DNA of 64,000 bases, from NCBI GenBank assembly GCA_937959265.1, contig CALGMA010000004.1:1-64000 (forward strand), in the 5' to 3' direction. Source of the stretch: an uncultured Anaerolineae bacterium (GTDB taxonomy: Bacteria > Chloroflexota > Anaerolineae > J036 > Brachytrichaceae). The notes beneath the pieces are model-generated. The model did no database searches. It saw nothing but the letters and a program-made list of their open reading frames with translations, and was not told the DNA's origin. Below are positions 38,292-46,906 of the stretch, piece after piece. The first letter of the stretch is position 1, and each line of letters begins with the position of its first letter. Position numbers and translations under genes: made by a program.

Positions 38292-38819
38292 ATGCCCTAC
38301 ACCCCGATCATCGGCACACTGGGTTACATCCTTTCACCGGATCGCCGATTCGTGCTGATGATTCATCGAAACGCGCGCTCTGAGGATCAAGCCTTCGGCA
38401 AATACAACGGCCTGGGCGGCAAGATGGAACGTGATGAAGATGTCGCGGCATGCATGAAGCGCGAGATCCGCGAAGAAGCCGGCATCGAGGTGACTGCAAT
38501 GCGGTTGCGTGGCACCATCAGTTGGCCCGGCTTTGGCCCAAACGGCGAAGACTGGCTCGGCTTCGTCTTCTTGATCAATGAGTTTGTCGGTGAGCCGGTT
38601 ATGCGCAATCACGAAGGCGTGCTGGAGTGGACGCCGCTCCAGCGCCTGCTGAACGCATGTTCGACCGATCCACAGACGCGCGACCGCGCCGCGCTCCCTA
38701 TGTGGCCGGGCGACCGGTACTTCCTGCCGCTCGTCTTCGATGACGATCCCCGTCCGTTCTATGGCGTGATGCCCTACGAGAACGGTCAGCCCGTGAGCTG
38801 GCGTTATACCCGTCTCTGA
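38292..38819 (+). CDS. Nudix hydrolase, MutT/8-oxo-dGTP diphosphatase-like
   Basis: 175 aa with a complete Nudix box (GGKMERDEDVAACMKREIREE followed by AGIEV, residues ~38-63). The start TLGYILSPDRRFVLMIHRN and the YNGLGGK stretch resemble MTH1/MutT proteins that remove oxidised purine nucleotides. Substrate not provable from sequence. Confidence 0.85.
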   Translation: MPYTPIIGTLGYILSPDRRFVLMIHRNARSEDQAFGKYNGLGGKMERDEDVAACMKREIREEAGIEVTAMRLRGTISWPGFGPNGEDWLGFVFLINEFVGEPVMRNHEGVLEWTPLQRLLNACSTDPQTRDRAALPMWPGDRYFLPLVFDDDPRPFYGVMPYENGQPVSWRYTRL

Positions 38820-38859
38820 AGTTAGGGCAAGCGGACATTCCCTCTCGCCACAATTGGTG

Positions 38860-38865
38860 TATAGT
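38860..38865 (+). promoter_or_regulatory. Putative -10 box giving a leaderless nadC transcript
   Basis: TATAGT ends 9 nt before the nadC ATG and no Shine-Dalgarno lies between. Confidence 0.5.
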
Positions 38866-38874
38866 TAACACTAA

Positions 38875-39753
38875 ATGGCCCAATCGAGCTCCTCTCCCGA
38901 GATCGAGTCCATCGTGCGGCGCGCCCTTGCAGAAGACGTCGGCGGCGGCGATGTAACGACGAACTGTACCGTGCCTGCGCACTTGTGGCTGACCGGCCGC
39001 TTCGTCGCAAAGGCGCATGGCGTGATCGCCGGCCTGGACATCGCGGCGCTCACTTTTACGCTGCTTGACGAACGCGTGAGGGTGGATTGCCTCGTCGGAG
39101 ATGGGGCAACTGTGGTGCCGAAGCAGACCATCGCCGCGGTTGCCGGTCCGGCGCGGGCGTTGCTCACCGGCGAGCGCACGGCATTGAACATTTTGCAGCG
39201 CATGTCCGGCATTGCCACGGCTACACACCGGCTCGTCGAAGCGGTTGCCGGCACGCGCGCCCGTATCTTGGATACGCGCAAGACCGCGCCTGGCCTGCGT
39301 GTGCTGGATAAGCTGGCCGTGCGCATTGGCGGCGGGGTCAATCATCGCATCGGGTTGTTCGACATGGTGATGATCAAGAACAACCATATCGCTGCATGTG
39401 ATGGAAGCGTCACCGAAGCCGTACGGCGCGTGCAGTCATGCAATGCAGCAAACCCTCAGACGGGCGAAAGATTGAAGATCGAGGTCGAGGTGCGCAATCT
39501 GCGCGAGTTAGAGGAGGCGCTGACACTCGACGTGGACATCATCATGCTGGACAACATGACTGTGGAAGACATGCGCCGCGCAGTAGATATCGTAGATGGA
39601 CGGGTCAAGCTGGAAGCAAGCGGCAACGTCACGCTCGACAACGTGCGCGCGATCGCTGAAACCGGCGTGGACTACATTAGCTCCGGCGCGCTTACCCATT
39701 CGGCAAGGGCGCTGGATATCAGTTTGTGGCTGGATGAGCCGGATGCGCAGTAG
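38875..39753 (+). CDS. nadC: Nicotinate-nucleotide pyrophosphorylase (carboxylating)
   Basis: Converts quinolinate and PRPP to nicotinate mononucleotide, the last step of the de novo NAD branch encoded here. Motifs: ERTALNILQRMSGIAT, DTRKTAPGLR, GGGVNHRIGLFDMVMIKNNH and EVEVRNLRELEEAL. 292 aa is normal. First gene of nadC-nadA-nadB. Confidence 0.96.
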   Translation: MAQSSSSPEIESIVRRALAEDVGGGDVTTNCTVPAHLWLTGRFVAKAHGVIAGLDIAALTFTLLDERVRVDCLVGDGATVVPKQTIAAVAGPARALLTGERTALNILQRMSGIATATHRLVEAVAGTRARILDTRKTAPGLRVLDKLAVRIGGGVNHRIGLFDMVMIKNNHIAACDGSVTEAVRRVQSCNAANPQTGERLKIEVEVRNLRELEEALTLDVDIIMLDNMTVEDMRRAVDIVDGRVKLEASGNVTLDNVRAIAETGVDYISSGALTHSARALDISLWLDEPDAQ

Positions 39754-39788
39754 CGCGCCCATCCAACCATCAACCTGGAGACAGACCG

Positions 39789-40862
39789 ATGGCAACCTCT
39801 AATTCTCGAATCACCGATCCCGATGAGATGTATGCCGCGCTCAAAGCGAAGCTGGGCAATATCGTACCGGATGTCGAGTTGTTCTACAAGTCCCGGTTGG
39901 CGGCGCAGATCAATTGGCTCAAGCAAGAGCGCAACGCCGTCATCCTCGGCCACAACTACATGGAGCCGGCGCTGTTCCACTCGATCCCCGACTTCGTCGG
40001 CGACTCGCTGGAGTTGAGCCGGAAGGCTGCACAGACCGACAGAGACATCATCGTGTTTTGCGGTGTGCGCTTCATGGCCGAGACGGCCAAGATTTTGAAT
40101 CCGACTAAGACGGTGTTGATCCCTTCCGCGCGCGCTGGCTGTTCGCTTGCTGCCAGCATCACTGCCGAGGACGTGCGGTGGCTGAAAGCGCGGTACCCCG
40201 GCGTGCCGGTTGTGACCTACGTCAACACCTACGCCGATGTGAAAGCTGAATCCGACATCTGCTGTACCTCGTCGAATGCAGTGATGGTGGTGAACTCGCT
40301 CGATAGCGATAAGGTGATCTTCCTGCCCGACGAGTATCTAGCGCGCAACGTGGCGAACGAGACTGGCAAGCACATCATCTTTCCCACACGCGAGCCGCGC
40401 CAGAGCGACGCACAGATCGAGTTCGATATGATCGGTTGGCATGGCCGCTGCGAAGTGCATGAGAAGTTCACCGTCGAAGACGTTCGAGCTATCCGCAAGG
40501 ATTTTCCCGACGTCGTCATCCTCGCCCATCCCGAGTGCAGCCCTGATGTGGTTGCCGCCGCCGACTTTTCGGGTAGCACCACGGCGATGATGCGATACGT
40601 GGAGCAGACGCAATCGCCGCGTTACCTGTTGCTGACCGAATGTTCGATGGCCGACAACATCGCCGGTGCGAACCCCGATAAGGAGATGTTGCGGCTATGC
40701 AGCGTGCGCTGCCCACACATGAACGAGATCACGCTCGAAGACACGCTGCTCGCGCTGCAAAAGACGCAGTATGTGGTGGATGTGCCGCCCGACATCCGCA
40801 CGCGCGCGCGCCGGGCAGTGGAGCGCATGATTGCCATTGGCCCCACCGGTCAGAAAGATTAG
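39789..40862 (+). CDS. nadA: Quinolinate synthase
   Basis: Condenses iminoaspartate with dihydroxyacetone phosphate using a [4Fe-4S] cluster. 357 aa; cluster-type Cys are seen in AGCSLA (~116), ECS (~238, HPECSPD) and VRCPHM (~295); other motifs are LGHNYMEP and FCGVRFMAETAKIL. A GGAG ribosome site stands 8-9 nt before the ATG. Confidence 0.96.
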   Translation: MATSNSRITDPDEMYAALKAKLGNIVPDVELFYKSRLAAQINWLKQERNAVILGHNYMEPALFHSIPDFVGDSLELSRKAAQTDRDIIVFCGVRFMAETAKILNPTKTVLIPSARAGCSLAASITAEDVRWLKARYPGVPVVTYVNTYADVKAESDICCTSSNAVMVVNSLDSDKVIFLPDEYLARNVANETGKHIIFPTREPRQSDAQIEFDMIGWHGRCEVHEKFTVEDVRAIRKDFPDVVILAHPECSPDVVAAADFSGSTTAMMRYVEQTQSPRYLLLTECSMADNIAGANPDKEMLRLCSVRCPHMNEITLEDTLLALQKTQYVVDVPPDIRTRARRAVERMIAIGPTGQKD

Positions 40863-40937
40863 GAGAACCGAGAGCCAAGACCCACGATTCACCGGTCACT
40901 TGCTTTCTGGATCTTGGCTCCTGCTGCCTAGCTCTGT
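40863..40937. repeat. Word-like low-complexity spacer between nadA and nadB
   Basis: Near-repeats of gagccaaga / gattcacc / tcttggctcctgctgcctagctc, with an imperfect inverted pair (gagccaagac ... gatcttggctc). Same style as 29271-29345. Confidence 0.5.
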
Positions 40938-42506
40938 ATGTCTGATTTGATCGAAACCGACGCGCTGGTCATCGGCTGCGGCATTGGCGGCGGCGTCGCT
41001 GCACTCCGACTGGCGCAGCGCGGCGTGCACGTCACGTTGATCACGCGCGCGCATGACCCGCAGGATTCGAGCACGGCCTGGGCTCAGGGCGGCATCATCT
41101 ATCGCGGCCATGACGACAGCCCGCAACTGTTGGCCGAAGATATTGAGCGCGCTGGCGCCGGCTTTTGTAACCCCAAAGCGGTGCACATCCTGGCCGAACA
41201 AGGGCCGGCGCTCGTGCGCGAGATCCTGATCGAACAGCTCAATGTGCCGTTCGATCACCAGGGCGATGGTGTAGCGTTGGCGTTGGAAGGCGGTCATCGC
41301 TTACCGCGCATTGCCCATGCCGCCGATGCGACCGGCGCGGCAATTGAGCGTGCGCTGTTGGCTGCGCTGCGCCGTGAACCCAATGTGACACTGCTCGCCG
41401 GTCACACGGCGATTGACCTTATCACACCAGCGCACCATGCGATCAACCGACTGGCGATTTATGAGCCGCAATCGTGCGTAGGGGCGTATGTGCTCGACCG
41501 CAATACTGGCCAGGTGAAGCGTGTGTTGGCCAAGCGCACGGTGCTGGCAACAGGTGGCTTAGGGCAGATTTACCTCTACACCACCAACCCAAGCGGTGCG
41601 CGCGGTGATGGGTTGGCGATGGCCTATCGCGCCGGCGCGCGCGTGATCAACGCCGAGTTCGTGCAGTTCCATCCCACGGTGTTTGCCAAGCCGGGCGCGC
41701 CGCGCTTCTTGATCACCGAGGCGGTGCGCGGCGATGGCGCGCGGCTGGTGCATATGGATGGCGAGCCGTTCATGCAGAAGTACGATCCCGAGTGGAAAGA
41801 CCTCGCCCCGCGCGATGTGGTCTCGCGCAGCATCTACTTCGAGATGCTGGAACGCGGCGTGTCGCACGTGTATCTGAACCTGCGCGATTGCATCAAGCCG
41901 GAGCGCATTCGCGAGCACTTCCCGAATATCTACCAACAATGCTTGGAATACGGCGTGGACATGGTGAAGGATTTGGTGCCGGTCGCGCCGGCGGCGCATT
42001 ATTTCTGTGGTGGCGTGTGGGTAGATGAACACGGTCGCACTACCGTTGAGCGGCTCTATGCGGTAGGCGAGGTGAGCTGCACTGGTCTGCATGGTGCGAA
42101 CCGGCTGGCCAGCACGTCACTGCTCGAAGGGTTGGTGTGGGGCGTGCGCGCTGCCGATCACATCGTCGCGCGCATCGTCACCGACCGGTTGCACGATCCG
42201 AGCGACATCCCCGAATGGCACGAGAACGGCGCCGAGCCACCTGACCCCGCGCTGATCGCGCAAGATATGGGCGTGATTCGTGGGTTGATGTGGAACTATG
42301 TTGGGTTGGTGCGCACCAAGCCGCGCCTCGACCGCGCGCTCAGCGAGCTACGTCACCTCGAAACCGAGATCGAGCGTTTCTACCGCAAGAGCAAGGTGAC
42401 CGACGAGCTGATCGGCCTGCGTAACGCAGTACGCTCAGCAGTGATCGTAGCGCAAGCTGCTTGGTCGAACAAGCAGAGCATCGGCGTGCATTACCGCGAA
42501 AGCTGA
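40938..42506 (+). CDS. nadB: L-aspartate oxidase
   Basis: FAD enzyme that oxidises aspartate to iminoaspartate for NadA. FAD site VIGCGIGGGVAALRLAQRG, SSTAWAQGGI, VQFHPTVF, RGDGARLV and the C-terminal HGANRLASTSLLEGLVWG. 522 aa. Completes the de novo NAD set; NadB uses oxygen or fumarate, so it works under both conditions. Confidence 0.96.
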   Translation: MSDLIETDALVIGCGIGGGVAALRLAQRGVHVTLITRAHDPQDSSTAWAQGGIIYRGHDDSPQLLAEDIERAGAGFCNPKAVHILAEQGPALVREILIEQLNVPFDHQGDGVALALEGGHRLPRIAHAADATGAAIERALLAALRREPNVTLLAGHTAIDLITPAHHAINRLAIYEPQSCVGAYVLDRNTGQVKRVLAKRTVLATGGLGQIYLYTTNPSGARGDGLAMAYRAGARVINAEFVQFHPTVFAKPGAPRFLITEAVRGDGARLVHMDGEPFMQKYDPEWKDLAPRDVVSRSIYFEMLERGVSHVYLNLRDCIKPERIREHFPNIYQQCLEYGVDMVKDLVPVAPAAHYFCGGVWVDEHGRTTVERLYAVGEVSCTGLHGANRLASTSLLEGLVWGVRAADHIVARIVTDRLHDPSDIPEWHENGAEPPDPALIAQDMGVIRGLMWNYVGLVRTKPRLDRALSELRHLETEIERFYRKSKVTDELIGLRNAVRSAVIVAQAAWSNKQSIGVHYRES

Positions 42507-42510
42507 TGCG

Positions 42511-43551
42511 CTATGCTCGCCGCAACACGCCGACAATGTGCGCCGCGAATTCATCCACGTCCTCCTCCGTCGTGTCCCACGCGCACATCCAGCGCACGAT
42601 CGCGCGTTCTTCATCCAGATCGGCCCATTCGTAGAAGAAGCTGTGCTCGCGCAAGGCGGCCACCTGGCGCTTGGGTACTATGGCGAACACAGCGTTAGCT
42701 TGCACCGGATAGGTGATCTCGACCACATAGCGCACGCTCTCGGCCAGCCGGCGCGCCATGGCGTTGGCGTTGCACGCGTTGCGCCGCCACAAGTCGCCTG
42801 CCAGCAGCGCCTCGAACTGCGCGCTGATGAAGCGCATCTTGGAGGCCAGTTGCATGGATTGTTTGCGGATGAATTTGAAGTCGGCGATCGAGGCCTGCGA
42901 CGGGAAGAAGACGACCGCCTCACCTCCCAGCAGGCCATTCTTCGTGCCGCCGAACGACAACACGTCCACGCCCACATCGCGCGTGAAGGCACGGAAAGGC
43001 AAATCGAGCGCGACGGCTGCGTTGCAGATGCGCGCGCCGTCCATGTGCAGCAGCAAGCCGTGCGCATGAGCGTAGTCAGCCAGTGCCTTGATCTCATCCG
43101 GCGTGTACACCGTGCCCAACTCGGAGCTTTGCGTGATCGAGATCACCTTCGGTTGGATGTGGTGCTCGTCGCCGAAGCCATGCATGTGCTGCCGCACATG
43201 TTCGACGGTGAGTTTGCCATCCGGCGTGTCGCAGGTGAGCAGCTTGACGCCGGCGATCTTCTCGGGTGCGCCGCACTCGTCCCAGTGGATGTGCGCGGTG
43301 GCCGAGCAGATGACCGCGTTGTAACTCCGCGTGACGGCGGCCAGGCCGAGCGTGTTGGCCGCCGTGCCATTGAACACGAAATAGACGGCGATGTCTTCGC
43401 CAAAATGACGCTTGAACGTATCAACCGCGCGCTGAGTGTAGGGGTCGCCTCCGTAGGCCAGGACGTGGCCGTCATTGGCAGCGATGATCGCCTGAAGAAT
43501 ATTGGGGTGGACGCCGGCGTTGTTGTCGCTGGCAAAGCTGCGATGGATCAT
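42511..43551 (-). CDS. ltaE: Low-specificity L-threonine aldolase
   Basis: PLP enzyme cleaving threonine to glycine and acetaldehyde. Schiff-base Lys is in LSFGGTKNGLLGGEAV (~205), with SDNNAGVHP at the start and HMDGARICNA for the cofactor. 346 aa. Convergent with nadB, 4 bp apart. The ATG is preceded by TAGAAT with 6 nt between, so probably leaderless. Confidence 0.93.
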   Translation of the reverse strand: MIHRSFASDNNAGVHPNILQAIIAANDGHVLAYGGDPYTQRAVDTFKRHFGEDIAVYFVFNGTAANTLGLAAVTRSYNAVICSATAHIHWDECGAPEKIAGVKLLTCDTPDGKLTVEHVRQHMHGFGDEHHIQPKVISITQSSELGTVYTPDEIKALADYAHAHGLLLHMDGARICNAAVALDLPFRAFTRDVGVDVLSFGGTKNGLLGGEAVVFFPSQASIADFKFIRKQSMQLASKMRFISAQFEALLAGDLWRRNACNANAMARRLAESVRYVVEITYPVQANAVFAIVPKRQVAALREHSFFYEWADLDEERAIVRWMCAWDTTEEDVDEFAAHIVGVLRRA

Positions 43552-43557
43552 GGGGTG

Positions 43558-43563
43558 ATTCTA
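43558..43563 (-). promoter_or_regulatory. Putative -10 box giving a leaderless ltaE transcript
   Basis: TAGAAT on the minus strand, 6 nt before the ltaE ATG. Confidence 0.45.
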
Positions 43564-43570
43564 CGCAACC

Positions 43571-43635
43571 CGCGAGACGCGACACGCGATACGCAGCATA
43601 TCCGTATCGCGCATCGCATATCGCATATCGTGCAT
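43571..43635. repeat. Heptamer-like low-complexity tract
   Basis: Successive variants of cgcgatacg, cgtatcgcg, catcgcata, tcgcatatcg, tgcatcgcg fill the space between ltaE and the DM13 gene. It is the clearest of the word-like tracts in this window. Confidence 0.65.
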
Positions 43636-43657
43636 CGCGTTGGCTCTACCCCACCAG

Positions 43658-44362
43658 TCATCCTCGCGCTGCAACCAGCGTCGCCGTGCTGAACACAACG
43701 CTGAACTGCTTGCAATAGATCACCACCGACTTGAACTTGGATAGGTCGAGGTCGGTGGGCAGTTCATAGTTTTGGCTACCGACGTTGCCCTTCAGCCGGC
43801 CCAGATCGAAGTCGCCCTGTCCATGAAGCTCGCCCGCGTTGCGCGGTTGGGCGTGGCCAGAGAGATACACGAACAGATCGGGGCCGTTGGTGACGTTGAA
43901 GTCCTCGAAGCGGAGTACCCGCTTGCCATCAGGCAAGGTGAAGATCGTCGCCGTACCGGTTCCTTTGTGAAAGGAATCGGCGTCGGTGAAGTTGCCGCTG
44001 CTGACTACAACCGGCGCGTCGCTCTTTGGCGCTGTGTCCGTCTTCGCCATCGCGTCATCGGCGGCGGCTGTCTCCGACTCCTTCATTGCGCTGCTGGCGG
44101 TCTTGGCTGTCGCATCTTCTTTGACCATCGCCCCGTCTTTCGCCATCGCAGCACTCTTTTGCATGGCATCAGCATCCGCCTCGGCTTCGGCGGGCTTCAG
44201 CATAGCCGGTGCGGTGACCGGGAACGATTCGTTCACTGTGCGGTTGATGAACAGCGGCGAACCGAGCCACCACGCCACGGCCAGAGCAATCACCACGCTC
44301 ATCGCGATGACCGCCAGGCCGATGTAACGGACGCGCGGATCGAGGGATTTCCACAGATTCAT
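43658..44362 (-). CDS. Membrane-anchored DM13-domain protein
   Basis: 234 aa. One N-terminal membrane span (YIGLAVIAMSVVIALAVAWWL), then an Ala/Lys/Asp-rich linker (residues ~55-115) with repeated AMAKDGAM-like words, then a DM13 domain: GNFTDADSFHKGTGTATIF, LRFEDFNVTNGPDLFVYLSG, and a final VIYCKQFSVVFSTATL with the conserved Cys. DM13 domains are thought to serve extracytoplasmic redox reactions; the electron partner is unknown. Strong ribosome site AGGAGG. Confidence 0.85.
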   Translation of the reverse strand: MNLWKSLDPRVRYIGLAVIAMSVVIALAVAWWLGSPLFINRTVNESFPVTAPAMLKPAEAEADADAMQKSAAMAKDGAMVKEDATAKTASSAMKESETAAADDAMAKTDTAPKSDAPVVVSSGNFTDADSFHKGTGTATIFTLPDGKRVLRFEDFNVTNGPDLFVYLSGHAQPRNAGELHGQGDFDLGRLKGNVGSQNYELPTDLDLSKFKSVVIYCKQFSVVFSTATLVAARG

Positions 44363-44579
44363 GTTCTTTCCTCCTTCCTTTATTCAGACAGGATTGATAG
44401 GTTGCTTTCTGGAGACAGTTCGTTATACCAGCTCATCCTGTCAAATCAGATCAGTCCACTTTTCTCACGATCGGATTACGAATTCCTGTCTCGAATATTG
44501 CGCATTCATTACGCCGCGTCGGTCAGGTCGGAGGTTCATGCGCGAACCGCACCAAGGACGTCTGCGCTCAACCGATGAT

Positions 44580-45000
44580 TCATCGTCGGATGATGCTGGG
44601 CAGATAGTGCTTGTGTTTCAGCAACGGATCGGGCGTCACAGTTGGTGCAGGTGTAGGCTGCGGCGTGGCGGTCGGTTCCGCAGGAACCTGCGGGGCAACG
44701 CGGCTCCAACTGGCGCGCCGGCCATTCGCTGTCAACAGGAGATCGTTGCTGCCATCCACGTTCATGATGCGCAATTGGATGGCGGATGCGCTGCCTGCAA
44801 TGTCCTCGGTGAAGGCGTACACGATCTGGCTGCCATCGGGCGAGACGCTGGGCAGGATCGCTCCCCGCTGTTCGCCGACCTGCGTCAACTGCACGATATT
44901 GTCGTCGGCGAAGGTCATGCGATACAGATCTACGCGGGTCTGCAGGAAGTCGCTGAAGTCGGCCACCACCACGCCCGACCCATCAGTGATCCAGGCAATG
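44580..45000 (-). pseudogene. Remnant of a secreted WD40-like (TolB-type) propeller protein, 3' part only
   Basis: The final ~140 codons are clearly protein-like: VSPDGSQIVYAFTED and IMNVDGSNDLLLTANG are TolB-type blade repeats, then a PTATPQPTPAPTVTP linker and a C-terminal HKHYLPSIIRR. Upstream of about 45000 the frame runs on but turns into antisense of the TPR gene on the plus strand, so the N-terminal part has been lost. The YLPxIxR ending recalls a frequent terminus of secreted Chloroflexota proteins. Confidence 0.65.
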
Positions 45001-45002
45001 CC

Positions 45003-46531
45003 ACGTTTGCAGGCTGCGTTCGAGCACTCGTGGGCGTTGCTCAGCAGCGATGAGCGCCGCGCCTTCGCTCGGCTGGCTGTGTTTCGCGATGGAGGTGAAC
45101 GCGATGCGATGCTGTCGGTTGCGCAATGTGCGTTGCCGGTCCTCAGGGCGTTGTGCGATAAGTCTCTGCTGAACCACACACCGTCCGGGCGATACACCGT
45201 CCACGAGCTGCTCCGGCAATTCGCCGAAGGCAAACTTCGAGCCATGGCACACGAATTCGAAGACGTGCAGGCACTGCATTGCGCCTACTACGTCGAGTTC
45301 GTGTATGCCCGAGAAGATGCGCTCAACGATGCGCGACAAAACGAGGCGCGCCGTGAGATCGCCGCCGAGATGGGCAATATCCGCGCGGCATGGAGTTGGG
45401 CGGTAGCCCGAAAACAGACCCGCACGCTTAGGCCAGCGTTGGAAGGCCTACGCTTGTTTCTCGATCACACCGGCTGGTATACCGAAGCCATCGCAATGTT
45501 CGAGGCTGCCGCCGGAACCGTGCGCTCAGAGGCTGGCGATGACCAATTGCTCCATGGGCAATTGCTGGCGCGACAGGCCTGGTTCCATCATAGGCGCGAT
45601 CAGTTTGACGAGGCGCAGCTGCTGATCCAGCACGGTCTGAAGATTCTCCGAGCCGCACAGCCGCCCCTCCGGGCGGAAGAGGCGCTTTGTCTGCAGTGCC
45701 TCGCCAACATGGCCCGCGCTGTGGGCGATTTCGATTTGTCAATCGAGTATGCGGGGCAAGCTTTGGCGCTGTATCGCGTCGTTGGCAATCCCCGTCCCAT
45801 CGCAGCGTCGCTCAACAGCCTGGCGGTGGCGTATGCCGAGCGGGGCCGGCTTGAGGACGCCCGCCGGTTGCACGAAGAATGCCTTGAGATCAGGCGGGCG
45901 ATGGGAGATCGAAGAGGGGTGGCCACTGTGCTGGTCAATCTGGCGTTTGCTGCGCTGGCGAGAGAAAACTATGCACAAGTCAAGCCGCTCGTGCGCGAGG
46001 CGCTGACCATCTTCCGGGAGATCGGCTACCCTATGGGCGAGGCCGTCGCGCTCAACAATCTGGGCGTGGCCTACCACATGCTCGGCGAATATGATGACGC
46101 CCGGGAATTGCTGAACCAGTGCCTGACGCTCAGCCAGGAATTGGGACACCGGCACATCACGGCGCATGCCCTGAGCAGTTTGGCTGGCGTGGCTGTGTGG
46201 CGATTACGCCTCGGCGTGGCAACTGATGCACGAGGCGCTGCTGACGGCGCGCAAGATCGGCTCGGTGTCAGCGACGCTGTTCGGGCTGGTCAGTGCAGCC
46301 AGGCTGCTGTCTGACCAGGGGCAACGGGAGCGGGCGGCAGAAATCGCTTCGTTTGTCTTCAATCATGCCGCAGCCAACCACGAAACGAAGAATCGCGCCG
46401 GGCATCTTCTCGATGAGCTGCAGGCGCAATTGCCCGCAGCCACCCAGGCGGTTGTGACGGCGCGGGGTCAGGCAATGAGTTTGGACGATGCGGCAGCCGG
46501 CGTATTGGCGTGGGCAACTGCGCTGGCCTGA
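45003..46531 (+). pseudogene. Remnant of an AfsR/LuxR-type TPR regulator, 5' truncated and frameshifted
   Basis: From LQAAFEHSWALLSSDERRAFARL on, the protein matches the region after the NB-ARC ATPase in large transcription regulators, followed by about eight TPR units (e.g. AYAERGRLEDARRLHEECLEI). The ATPase and DNA-binding parts are absent because the frame joins the TolB-like remnant at ~45.0 kb. Near 46185-46201 the reading frame shifts by +1: the protein continues as CGDYASAWQLMHEALLTARK in another frame, to the TGA at 46531. Two independent lesions argue against a live gene, though a single-base sequencing error could explain the second. Confidence 0.75.
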
Positions 46532-46538
46532 GGAGTTT

Positions 46539-46579
46539 CGACCTGCGCCTGGCCGCAGGTCGGGATCGCAGGAGATCCC
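46539..46579. terminator. Tandem hairpins between convergent genes
   Basis: A 9-bp perfect stem (cgacctgcg / cgcaggtcg) followed by a 6-bp stem (gggatc / gatccc), between the TPR remnant and DUF2277. Placement suits a two-way terminator; no strong T-run. Confidence 0.5.
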
Positions 46580-46584
46580 GAGAC

Positions 46585-46896
46585 TTACCTGCGCGGGGCA
46601 GACGTGTTGCGCACGCCATCATCACGATGACGCGCGAACCGCCTCGCGGCGCGCGCCTTCGCCTTCGTCGCTTCAGCCTCGCGGCTCCTCGGCCGGGCGC
46701 CGGTCTCAAGCGAATGCAACAGGCGACGCGAGACCGCGGCGATGTCGTCCACGGCTGCATAGAACGCCGCCTCGTTCGCCTGCGACGGTTTGTTGAACCC
46801 ACTCAGCTTGCGCACGAACTGTAAGGCTGCGGCGTGAATTTCGGCTTCTGTCGCCGGCGGGTCGAAGTTGTAGAGCGTCTTGATATTTCTACACAC
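46585..46896 (-). CDS. DUF2277 family protein
   Basis: 103 aa beginning MCRNIKTLYNFDPPATEAEI, with ALQFVRKLSGFNKPSQANEA, the DUF2277 pattern. GTG start at 46896 with GAGGT six bases upstream. Cys2 is conserved in the family. Function unknown; lies 10 bp after the glycosyltransferase gene, same strand. Confidence 0.87.
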   Translation of the reverse strand: MCRNIKTLYNFDPPATEAEIHAAALQFVRKLSGFNKPSQANEAAFYAAVDDIAAVSRRLLHSLETGARPRSREAEATKAKARAARRFARHRDDGVRNTSAPRR

Positions 46897-46906
46897 GTGT
46901 GCACCT

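Noticed and set aside
44363-44579. Small RNA or gene between the DM13 gene and the TolB-like remnant
   Set aside because: AT-richer DNA that probably holds the DM13 promoter; no conserved structure seen.
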